64,000 nucleotides of DNA from contig ML014175.1 in NCBI GenBank assembly GCA_003615045.1, forward strand, positions 30,767 through 94,766, read 5' to 3'. Source of the stretch: Caulochytrium protostelioides (taxonomy: Eukaryota; Chytridiomycota; Caulochytriomycetes; Caulochytriales; Caulochytriaceae). The notes beneath the pieces were generated by a model. The model was not told where the DNA came from and did no database searches. It saw only the letters and a program-made list of their open reading frames with translations. The position numbers and the translations under genes are program-made. Within the stretch, counting starts at the first letter, position 1. Each line of letters begins with the position of its first letter. Below are positions 10,723 to 19,700 of this stretch, in pieces.

Positions 10723-11457
10723 TTACTTGGAGGAGAGAGCCACGACGCCCGGGAGCTGCTTACCTTCGAGGAGCTCGAGGGAAGCACCGCCGCCGGTGGA
10801 GACGTGCTTGAAGTCGCTCTCGCGGCCGGCCTTGGAGACGGCAGTGGCCGTGTCGCCGCCGCCGACGATGGTGGTGGCGCCCTTGTGGGTCGCGCCCGCG
10901 CAGGCCTCCAGCAGGTTGTTGGTGCCGGTGGCGAACGCGTCGAACTCGAACACGCCCGCGGGGCCGTTCCACAGGATCGTCTTGGCGTCCGCGACGGCGG
11001 CCGCGAAGCGCTCCGAAGACTGCGGGCCGCAGTCAAGGCCCTGCCAGCCGGCGGGGATGCCCTCCTTCGCGGTAGCATGGCCGGTCTTGGCGGTCGGCGA
11101 GAAGGAGTCGGCGGTGGTGAAGTCGCAGGGCAGGATGAGCTCGACGTTCTTGGCCTTGGCCTTCTCGACGAGCTTGGGGACGAGCTCCGCGCCGGCCTTG
11201 TCGAAGAGCGACTCGCCGATCTCGACGCCGTCCTGGACCTTGAGGAAGGTGAAGGCCATGCCGCCGCAGATAATGCACTTGTCGACCTGGTCGAGCAGGT
11301 TCTCGATGAGCTGGATCTTGTCGGAGACCTTGGCGCCGCCAAGGATGGCGACGAAGGGGCGCTCGGGGCTCTCGAGGGCCTTGGCGAAGAAGTCGAGCTC
11401 CTTCTTCATGAGGAAGCCCGCGACACGGGTCTCGAGCTGAACGCCAACCATCGAGGA

Positions 11458-11498
<41 letters not shown>

Positions 11499-12273
11499 TG
11501 TCGCCGAGCTTGGTCAGGCTCGCGCGGAAGGCCTCGACGTCCTTGGGGTCGGCCTTGGTCTTGGTGCCGTCGGCGTTCTTGACCGAGCCCTCCTCGGCGA
11601 CGTGGAAGCGGAGGTTCTCGAGCAGGATGACCTGGCCGTCCGTCGCCTCCTGGCAGGCCTTCTCAACCTCGGGGCCGACGCAGTCCGAGAGGAACTTGAC
11701 ATCGCGCTTCAGGAGCGTCTGGAGCTCCTCGGCGACGGGCTTGAGGGAGTATTTCGCCACGACCTTGCCGTCAGGGCGGCCGAGGTGCGACATGAGCACG
11801 ATGGACTTGGCCTTGTTGTCGATCGCGTGCTGGATCGTGGGCAGCGCAGCGGCAATGCGCTGGTTGTTGGAGATCTTGCCATCCGCGAAGGGGACGTTGA
11901 AGTCGACACTGTAGTCATCAGTCGCCCGATTGGAAGATTGGAATGCAAGCGATAATAGCAATAATAATAATAACAAGAACGAAATCACGAAAGGCATCGG
12001 ATGGTGAGTGGGGACTGGACTTAAAGAGAAAAAATAGGCTCTTAATTCATCGTGGCACCGGATAGAATCGATGGCGAGATTCGGCGACCGGGGGAAATCG
12101 TTCTTCATGCTCCATTGATCCGAGGCAAAAAGCTGGTGATCGGCAGCGCTAGCACGCGCCGAATTTCATGGCTTCCTTCGCGTGCCTGATCAACGGGTGA
12201 CTTACCGGATCAAGACGCGCTTGCCGGCGACATCAATGTCGCTCAGGCCGAGCTTGTTGCTGAGTTTGCTCAT
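10723..12273 (-). CDS. PGK1: Phosphoglycerate kinase, two exons
   Basis: Glycolytic enzyme that transfers phosphate from 1,3-bisphosphoglycerate to ADP in the cytosol. Exon 1 is 12206-12273 ([20 protein letters not shown] then LIR), exon 2 is 10723-11908, and the 297-nt intron has GTAAG and CTACAG borders. The spliced product has 417 residues; the yeast enzyme has 416. Signature parts seen are VDFNVP after the splice junction, SHLGRPDG (substrate-binding), [17 protein letters not shown], and the C-domain nucleotide loop [13 protein letters not shown]. Reading the intron as coding would add a false hydrophobic N-terminus, which should not be mistaken for a signal peptide. The gene converges on LHS1. 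Confidence 0.96.
11909..12205 (-). other. PGK intron (297 nt)
   Basis: On the minus strand the donor is GTAAGTCACC after CG of an Arg codon, and the acceptor is GATGACTACAG before T GTC GAC. Removing it restores the invariant LIRVDFNVP motif. Confidence 0.93.
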
Positions 12274-13100
12274 GGTGCGAAGATGGGAAAAGGAATGCAG
12301 GGAACGGGATAACGGGTTCCGAAGCGGCGAGAAGATACGCGTGGTCCAGAAGATCGAACAGAATGAAGGAGTCATAGAGGGAGATACAGAGCAGCTAACG
12401 CGACATCTCTTCCCCATGCGTCACCGCTGGAAGCGAAGAAACGACCATCGCCGTATCAGCGTCAACATCGTCAACATCCTCTCGTCAAAGTCGTTTCGAA
12501 ACGAGGCAATTACGTGTTTTTTGTTTCGTCATGCCCCGGCGCGCAGAGAGGCGACACGCTGCCCGAGTGATGCGCCGGTGCAGGCAGTGGGCTTGGGCCC
12601 CGGCGCGACCCTCGACGCCCTCGCCACGCGTGGCATGCGAGACGCCGACCGCGTCGTGCGCGAGGACCCTTGGCAACGGGAAGCGCGCGCCAGCCAATTA
12701 TACAGTCCGCCGGTCAGTCTGAGGCCGTGTGCCTGGTGCATCCCGAATCGGGTTCCGGTCCAAACACGTGTGGGCTCCCACAGATAGCTGTGGGGAGGTC
12801 TTGAGGTCTGGGGCGGTCGCCAAGCCACTTGGCGCTTCCGACATCATTGCTCAAAAGCCGCGACGGCAGATCGCCTCTCCCTGGTCTTCCTGTGTCGCGC
12901 GGGGCTGCCCGCGCCTGGCGAGCCCATCGACACGGAATCAGGCCACCACACCACGTCGGGTGGACGTGTCGCGAGAATTTCAACGAAATTCTTTCAAGGA
13001 AAGGTTTTTTATCAACAAAAGAATGCCGTCGCAGAGAAGAGAAGAGTGAGCAACTGATCCTGATCAGTCCACACGTTTTTGCTCCGAACCGCACCGCAGC
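12274..13100. other. Intergenic region: PGK promoter and lipase 3' flank
   Basis: 827 nt upstream of the PGK start and downstream of the lipase stop. It is moderately AT-richer than its neighbours near 12380-12530 and 12970-13060. No coding or tRNA signature could be made out; the region near 12720-12790 looked tRNA-like at first but lacks a proper T-arm. Confidence 0.45.
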
Positions 13101-14174
13101 TTACGGCGCCCAGGCCTGGGCGTACGGCATGATCGGAGGCTCGCTCTTGACCGGCGTGTTGTCAAAGAAGGAGCGGAAGTTGCCCATCGACTGGTCGATC
13201 GCCCGCTGTGCATCCATGACCGTCCACCCGCTGTTGTTGCTCACGTACGCCTTGCAGTACTTCTGGTCGAATGGACGCGATCCCTGGGCTTTGCTTGCTC
13301 GGTACAGCGCCTCATACGCGAGCGCGAACGCGCCCGGGTCGATACGCATTTCGCTGTGGTTCACGTCTTGGTCCGGTCCGCACACTTTGACGTCCTGCAG
13401 CAGCACGTTGCTCGCCCAGGGGAGCACCGACGACGCGTTTTCGCCAACCTGCGGTACGACCACGTCGTCGTTCAAACTGCGGATCGACGTCGTCGGCACG
13501 AGCGCGAGCCCGGCCGCGTTGTTCAGCGTCTGCAGGAACTTCGAGTTCGTGGCCTGCTGCCACGTCGCCGCCGTGCAGCCCTTGCCGCCGTTGAACAGAG
13601 AGACGATCTTGCATCCCGCGGTGGCGAGGAGTGAGCCCTTGAAGTCGCCGGCCAGCGATACGAACGCGGACACGAGGCCGCGCGTCTGCGGCCAGAAAGC
13701 CAGGGCCCACTGCACGTCGAGCGCGCCCTGCGAGTGCGACACAACCGTCAGCTTGCCGTTCGTCGCCGTCGAGTTAAGCGCCAGCAGCGTGATGGCGTGC
13801 GCCACAAACTCGCCCGTCATCTGGATATCGCCTTGCGCGAGGTCGGGCAGGTCGATCCAGCAGACATCGAAGCCAGGGTCCAGGTTCGGAAGGATCTTGA
13901 TGTACGGCGTCTCGGCCCACGAGTTGGCGCCGGTGCCGCCGGTGCCGTGGACAAGAAGGACGACGCCGCCCGGGCGGTTGGCAATCTGGTTGGGACATCT
14001 GATGGCGTCACGCACTGTCTGCTCGGCCGAGGAGAAGGGGATGGTCGCCGTGGGAAGCGTCGTCAGGGGCGCGGCACTGCCGGGTCGGATGCCGACGACA
14101 AACAGCGTCAGTAGTAGAAACCATGCGCGCAGCCGGAGCGCCACGGCTGTCAGGTGAGGCGAGCGGTAAGGCAT
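13101..14174 (-). CDS. Secreted lipase/esterase of the Candida antarctica lipase B (CALB) type
   Basis: Alpha/beta-hydrolase predicted to hydrolyse esters outside the cell. The frame runs further upstream, but the first true ATG is 14172-14174, giving 357 residues. It begins MPYRSPHL, followed by a hydrophobic core (AWFLLLTLFVVGI) and a signal-peptidase-like GSA-AP site near residue 34. The oxyanion region is HGTGGTGANSW. The nucleophile Ser sits in SHSQGALDVQWAL near residue 145, the acid in SLNDDVVVPQV near 234, and the His in DVNHSEM near 271. The VPTTSIRSLNDD...PQV block and VCGPDQDVNH are characteristic of CALB, not of class 3 or GX lipases. Four or more Cys are consistent with disulfides of a secreted enzyme. 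The nucleophile elbow SxSxG is as in CALB rather than the common GxSxG. Confidence 0.88.
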   Translation of the reverse strand: MPYRSPHLTAVALRLRAWFLLLTLFVVGIRPGSAAPLTTLPTATIPFSSAEQTVRDAIRCPNQIANRPGGVVLLVHGTGGTGANSWAETPYIKILPNLDPGFDVCWIDLPDLAQGDIQMTGEFVAHAITLLALNSTATNGKLTVVSHSQGALDVQWALAFWPQTRGLVSAFVSLAGDFKGSLLATAGCKIVSLFNGGKGCTAATWQQATNSKFLQTLNNAAGLALVPTTSIRSLNDDVVVPQVGENASSVLPWASNVLLQDVKVCGPDQDVNHSEMRIDPGAFALAYEALYRASKAQGSRPFDQKYCKAYVSNNSGWTVMDAQRAIDQSMGNFRSFFDNTPVKSEPPIMPYAQAWAP

Positions 14175-15099
14175 GATGGGTCGCGGAAACAAAAAAGGGG
14201 GTCATGCAAAATGGGCGTTTGCCGTTTTTGACGCGGGGGGTTAAGATCACGTCGGGGTCAAGGAGTAGGGGGTCGATCCTATCGCAGACTTTCTGAGTAG
14301 CACGCGTTAACGCTCTTTGGGACAGGACTTGGGCGAAGACTTGGACCCAAGAGATGGAGAGCGAACGATCCAGCGTGACCGGTATGGCGCAGAGTGTCTC
14401 GAGATGAATCGAAAAAAAAAACCAATCAGAGGTTGCAAAGAGACGCACACGCAGGACAAAGGAGAACGGGTACAACGAAGTGACAGACGGTGTCGTGATG
14501 TCTTCGACGGACAGTCACGTGGCCAACACGGTGAGAAGAAGTGGATACGATGCTGCCAAAAAGACCAAGAGACTCCGCACGGTACAACGATAGCATCAAT
14601 CATTGGTGGTGGTGGCCCATCCCTGTGAACCCCCTTGCAACGCCCGTTCCACCACAAGGGCTACTATGTCTACGACCGCCGGCGAGTCACGAGCAGTCTG
14701 TTGCGCGTCCCTGATCGACCGGCCGTGGCCTCCCCACGCCATGCGTCACATACTTATACCTGTGGAAGGCAGCGTGGAGCGAGGATCGAGGAGCGAGGAC
14801 GATCGCTGCGGCGGCGGGCGTCTCCCGGGTGGCGGGTGGCGCGTCGTGCGCGCCGGCTCGGGCCGTCGGCCGAACCCCGCCGCACCCGGACGGACCGAGC
14901 GGGCGGACCGATCGACCGACCGACCGACCGAGCGCGGGGCCATCCGGGGTCGCGACCCGGAGGCCGGCGGCACCACGCGATCCCCGACGGGCGGACCGCC
15001 AGGGCCAGAGCCGATCCGCTCGGAGGGGCGCCGGCGGTATGACCTCATGCCGCGCCACACGGGAAACGGCCGGCGACCACGCGCCGAACGCCGTCTCGT

Positions 15100-15131
15100 A
15101 ACAAGCTTTTTTGGCGTCAGAAAAGCTTGTT
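15100..15131. repeat. Perfect 11-bp inverted repeat (hairpin)
   Basis: AACAAGCTTTT (15100-15110) and AAAAGCTTGTT (15121-15131) are exact reverse complements around a 10-nt spacer. It stands out from its very GC-rich surroundings. Function unknown. Confidence 0.8.
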
Positions 15132-15290
15132 GCTGTCGGCGCAGGGTCGTCCGCTGTCGGCCGTGCGCCGTGTGGTCGCGGGGGACCCGTCAGGTGGGGG
15201 CGCGCCCGGGGTGCTGCGGCCCGTCGCGCCGCCGCTGGGTCGGGTCGCCTCTGGACGGCGATCGATCGCGCCCCGCCGCGCGGCGTTGGC

Positions 15291-15313
15291 AGCAATCAAC
15301 GTCGTTGATTGCT
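15291..15313. repeat. Perfect 10-bp inverted repeat (hairpin)
   Basis: AGCAATCAAC and GTTGATTGCT are exact reverse complements around GTC. It lies about 160 nt from the hairpin at 15100 and, like it, is an AT-rich palindrome in GC-rich DNA. Together they could mark the ends of a small element, but no target-site duplication was seen. Confidence 0.8.
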
Positions 15314-15424
15314 CTGACAGCCATTCGGTGGCGCACGGCCCCGCGCGAGCCCGGCTTTTACCATCATCGCAATCATTCGCCACGTGGCGCCCTACTATTG
15401 TTGACGAAGCGACTGTCATTGACG

Positions 15425-15930
15425 CTCACATACATATACATAGATACCTAGCTTCACCTAACACGAACGCATGCGGTGTCCTCTCAGGGGCACCACGGAT
15501 GTCCCCCATCTAGACAGTAGTGCATTCGGGTTCATCTCCGGATGAGCTTTGCCGACCACGGACTGCAGTGGAGCTTGCCCGAGGAGACGGCATAACGCTA
15601 TCGGTCTGACCGATGAGATCAGGCAGCGACGATGTGTCCAATGCCGCAGAGAGATCGCGGTTCACGAACTAGCCGTTGGTGGAATTACCCCCCTAGCAAA
15701 CCTCGGCCTTCGTGTGCCGGCGTTGACCGATTTTCAGAACCCCTTTATCTTGGCAGAGACCCGGGCCTGTGGACCGGGTTGACTGTCTTCCGCGCGGTCG
15801 CGATGCACGGCTTGCTCGCGCAGTCGGCGATGTTTCCGCGGCATCGGACGCGGTTGGCGCGCATCCGACAGATGGTCCTGAACCCGGAGGCCCGGTGAGA
15901 GAATAAAGTTTCGTGAGAAACATAGTATTA
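15425..15930 (-). mobile_element. Decayed Fanzor relic, minus-strand copy
   Basis: Read on the minus strand, this carries the same end as the better copies at 15935-16518 and 55519-56439. It has the GTCAACGCCGGCAC block, the run encoding the NRDL-like RuvC-III signature (near 15640-15670), the LIR end with a TGA at 15534-15532, and a diverged non-coding tail down to about 15425. Stops and frameshifts break it throughout. It is oriented head to head with the plus-strand copy starting near 15935. It is recognisable by DNA alignment to the other copies in this window, not as a protein. Confidence 0.65.
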
Positions 15931-15934
15931 GTAT

Positions 15935-16518
15935 TCGCCCGGCTGCCTGCTTTGGTCGAAAAGGGCGAGATCGCCGTTCCTCGCGCGTAGCAGCGGTTCC
16001 GTACCATCCTGGTCGACGAGTTCCGGATGATCCAGGTGCATGCCGAAACGGATGACATCCTGACCAAGGCGAAAACCCGGGACCCGAAGAACGTGCCGAT
16101 CGCTCGGGCCCCCCGACCGAACCGTCGCGGGCCAACCCGGCCGCGCCGACGGCCGTCAACCGGCTCCGGAACTCCCCGTCGGGCGCTCGCTCGACGGCGC
16201 CGACGCGGGTCTACCCGGCCCGCAAGACCCGAACGATTCCTCCCCCGGCCGAGCCGACTCCGGCCACCCCGATCTGCGAGATCCGGGGGTATGCTCAGAC
16301 GAATATGGTTCTGACACCCGGTCAACGCCGGCACCAAGGAACCGTGATTCGAGGTTTGCTGTGGCCTTGAACCCACCAACGGCAAGTTTGTGAACCACGA
16401 TCTTGATGTCGCATTGAACATCCGACGCTGTCTGGCCTTACCCGTCATACCGGAGGCGTCGTGCCGCAACGGGCAAGACCCGCTGCAGCCCAAGATCGTC
16501 AAGCTCATCCGCCGCTGA
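15935..16518 (+). mobile_element. Decayed Fanzor relic, C-terminal (RuvC-II to RuvC-III) fragment
   Basis: Fanzor proteins are eukaryotic relatives of transposon-encoded TnpB, RNA-guided nucleases with a split RuvC domain. This copy begins near the GGGCGAGATCGCCGTTCC block and contains the stretch that encodes a VDEFR-like RuvC-II phrase (around 16010-16025). It then has an Arg/Pro/Thr-rich spacer and a RuvC-III remnant (TNGKFVNHDLDVALNIRR) ending at the TGA at 16516-16518. The usual NRD of RuvC-III reads NHD, but the Asp is kept. Several stops and at least one frameshift make it non-coding. The N-terminal half (bridge helix and RuvC-I) is absent. The element tail follows at 16519-16630. Confidence 0.72.
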
Positions 16519-16630
16519 ACCAAAATGCGTACTGCCTCGGTCGGGGACCCTTGGGGGGCACCACCGAAGATTGGGTGCGTGTTAGGTGCCAGGATTAGGG
16601 TCTATATATACGACCTCGCTAAACAAAAAC
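16519..16630 (+). repeat. Conserved non-coding Fanzor tail, copy 1 (candidate guide-RNA scaffold)
   Basis: Directly after the TGA. It shares with the tails at 35866, 56440 and 62485 the order: ACC(A)AAATGCG, a short hairpin, ACCGAAGATTGG, GTGCGTGTTAGGTGCC, a TATATA run, CGACC.CG.TAAAC. The hairpin stem here is CCTCGG (16535-16540) against CCGAAG (16564-16569), with one C-A mismatch. Confidence 0.7.
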
Positions 16631-16634
16631 CGTG

Positions 16635-16745
16635 CTCAGCGGTTCCGCACCATCCTGGCCTCATGGGAGGGACCCCCCCCACACACACACACCCGGGGGC
16701 ACCAAGGTGGGTATGACGTTGGTCTCGGACACTTATATATATGTA
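16635..16745 (+). mobile_element. Third, internally deleted Fanzor-derived fragment
   Basis: Immediately after copy 1's tail, CAGCGGTTCCGCACCATCCTGG repeats part of the coding block of the other copies. It then jumps to a degraded tail (GGGACCCCCCC, an AC microsatellite at about 16679-16691, GGGGGCACCAAGGTGGGT, TTATATATATG). The order of blocks indicates an internally deleted copy of the same element in the same orientation. It ends about 40 nt from the dynein stop codon. Confidence 0.55.
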
Positions 16746-16781
16746 AATCAAATCGGGCATCGGTGTGTAAACCGGTCTGTA

Positions 16782-19700
16782 TCAAATATAGTCAGTCGAG
16801 CCCAGGCATGCGGTGCCGTGCTGAATGTAAAAGTCGGGGTCGTGGGCACCGCACTTCAGCTCCAGCGAGAGGATGTACGACGGCTTCTCGCGGGACCCCG
16901 CGCGGATCGAGTAGTAGTACAGCGGACACGTGTACAAGTCCTGGCGGCTCTTGCGCTTGCTCTCGACAGGACGCAGATGGATCGTCGGCATCGTCGTCAT
17001 CAGCTCGAGCGGAACCGCCTCGGCGAGTGTGTTGGTCTTGCGGTCCCACGAGGCGCCCTCGAGATAGATGTTGGTGAGATAGATGCCGTCCTTGGGCGGA
17101 CCGCTGAGGGCGGCCTCGTCGTCCACGCTCAGCACCGTGGTCTCCCACGAGAGGCTGTCGACCGCGATACTGTTCGCGCGAGCGGCGTTCTGGAGGATCG
17201 CCGTGAGGAAGCCCGTCGGGAACATGAATGCGCCGAGCCAGATTTTGGATGGGTCCTGGCCGACGGCCCACGCCGCAAAGTATGCCACGCGCTGGGCGAG
17301 GTCGCGCAACCAGTCGCCGAGCGACTTATTTGAGTAGTAAAACTGCGACCACAGCTGCGGAACCCGCCCGAGCATCACCGCGCCCAGCACGTCTTCGAGC
17401 GCGCTCGACAGCAGCAGCAGACCCATCACGCCCCGCTGGAGCTCCTCAATCGTGTTCGCCATCGTCTCGAGCAGCGCATTGTACAAGGCGACTTCCTGGC
17501 TCAGCACGATCACGATCGGATCCGTGCGACTCTGCTGCTTCAGGTGCTTCGTCTCGATCTTGGGGGGTACCTTCTGCAAGAGATCCTGCAGGAGCGTCAT
17601 CGTCGCCTGGGCCGCGGACGCGCCGCTCGCAGGGCCTCCGGAGCCTCCGCCAATGCCGGCACTGGCGGCACTGACGGCCACCTTCAGGGACGGCAGCGAC
17701 GTCAAGGTCGACACGAGGCGGTCAGCCTCGCGGATCTGGCTGTTGATGTCAGCGTTCAGGTGCTGCCCAAAGATCGAGGGCGGGTCGGCAATGGGCAGCT
17801 GCGCAATGTAATGGCGGACCGACACGAGGGAGGATACGTCCTGGGGGATGTAGTAGATGCCCTCGTCGTCCAGAGGCACATTCGCATCGTCGAGACATGT
17901 AGGCCTCAGGTACTGGTTCACGTACGACTTGACGGTGCGGCGGTCCCATTCGTCCGTGACGCGACCGCCGTAGGTCGCCTCGGCAATCAAGTACCGCATC
18001 GCGTCCCACGGGATTTCCGCATAGTCGTTCAGCAGCACCTCGAGCAAGCTCTGCGATGTTTCGAAGTCGCTGTCATTGAACTCGGCCGCCACGTTCCAGC
18101 CCAGAGAGAGAAACTTCTTGCGCTCGATCACAACCGCGTGAAAGAACGTCAGCGAGAACAGCAGACGCTGGTACGCGCGGTGCTGTTTCGTACGCGCGAT
18201 GGAGGCGTCGGTCTGGCCGCTGTACAGGCGGCTCAGGTTCGCCTTCAGACCTTGCGGCGGCTCAGTGGTCATGCGCTGCCCGCGCTGAAGGATGCTAATC
18301 GGGAACTGGGGATGCGGGTTCGTCGACAGCCACAGCCGGAAGTCAGGATGGACCGTGCCCGGCGCCGCGCTGCCCATCTCCTCCACGAGCTTTTCTAGCT
18401 GCGACATCCAGCTCATCGACAGGTGGCAGTTCGCGAGGAAGATCCAATGGCCATGCTTCATGCCTTCAGCCACGAGGCGCTCGGCCTTCGTGGACTGACC
18501 CTGCCCCAGACTGACGCTCAGCAGACGGTCAGTCATCCCCAAACGCTGTGCGGTGGCGGTCAGCAGCGCCATCGGGTCACTGCCCTTTGACAGGAGGAAA
18601 ATCAGCGGTGTCGCCGACGACGCATCCGCGAGAACGTCGCGGACATCGAGGATCGGCGACTCCAGGAACGCGCGACCCAATCCGATGGAGACGAAGTGCT
18701 GCGCTGCAAAAACCAGACGGTCTGGCCGTAGGGCGCGGATCACAATCAAGCGGCGAACATCGCTCATCTTGCTCTCCCAGTCGCCGGGCATCAGCGCGGA
18801 CTCGGGCTCACTCTGGCTCAGCCACGATTTCCACTCGCGGCTGTGCTGCTCGAATGAGGCCATGATCCCGGCCATCGCAGGGATGCGCTCCGTGTCCTGG
18901 ATGCGGTTCCACGCTTGGTCGGAGAGCCACGGCGTGCATGGGTTGGCCATCACCTCGTCGCCGGCGTCGCCGTCGCTGGCCTCCGCCGTGGGTACTCCGG
19001 CGCCGAGGGTCAGCAGGGCCGTGTATTCACTCATCTCCAGCTTGCCCAGCGACACGAGCACCCGCGTCGCCATATGCAGACTCAGCAGCAGCTTGTGGTG
19101 CTCAAAGAGCGAGCGGCCGTTGATGCGGTAGACCGCCAGCGTGTGGTAGTCGTTGATGTGAGCGATCCGCTCCTGCACCGTGTCGGACTGCGTCGACTTA
19201 CGCAGGCTGCGGTCAAACAGCTGCAGATACGCATCGAGCGAGAACTGGTACGTGGTGTCGATCGCGGCCAGGTCGTTCAGGCAGAAGTAGAGAATCGAGG
19301 AACGCACTGCAGCCGGGCGGTACTGCTCTCGCGCGGCATCAATGCGCGCTTCAGTCTCAGCCGAGACGAGCAGCTGGTCGTGCACTTGCTGCGACGTCGT
19401 CTTGCTGCTCTGCAGCGTGTTCACGAGCACCACATCGTCGAGCAGCGAGCCCTGCGCCGTACTCAGCAGATGCAGGATCTGGTCTTCCAAGTCAAGCAAT
19501 GTCTTTTTGGCCGCAGCCATCGACTGGACCAACCGGCTCTTCTGATCCTCCAGGTCCGCGCGCTCGGATCGCACAATCAGACCTAGGCACTGGTTTTCGA
19601 GCCCCTGCTCCTTGACGGTAAAGTTGATCACCGTGACTTGGGCAAAAATCTCGGGAGAGTAAACGGGATTCGCAAGGCGCGTCGTCATGATGAGCTTGAA

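Larger units (their letters stand above)
14175..15424. other. Intergenic region upstream of the lipase
   Basis: 1.25 kb. The first 450 nt are AT-richer, with a homopolymer A run near 14410, and are probably the lipase promoter. From 14700 on it is very GC-rich with Arg-rich frames on both strands, including one of 282 codons that I do not believe. Two perfect hairpins at 15100-15131 and 15291-15313 are listed separately. Confidence 0.45.

Noticed and set aside
11909-12108. Hydrophobic N-terminus on the PGK frame that looks like a signal peptide
   Set aside because: It is translated intron; splicing to 12206-12273 gives the normal cytosolic PGK N-terminus.
12720-12790. tRNA-like stretch near GGGTTCCGGTCC
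   Set aside because: No acceptor stem pairs at tRNA spacing and the T-arm consensus is wrong; no tRNA gene could be supported anywhere in the window.
14603-15451. 282-codon plus-strand frame upstream of the Fanzor nest
   Set aside because: Arg-rich throughout and ending in a TYIYIDT run; no domain, and several equally long frames overlap it.
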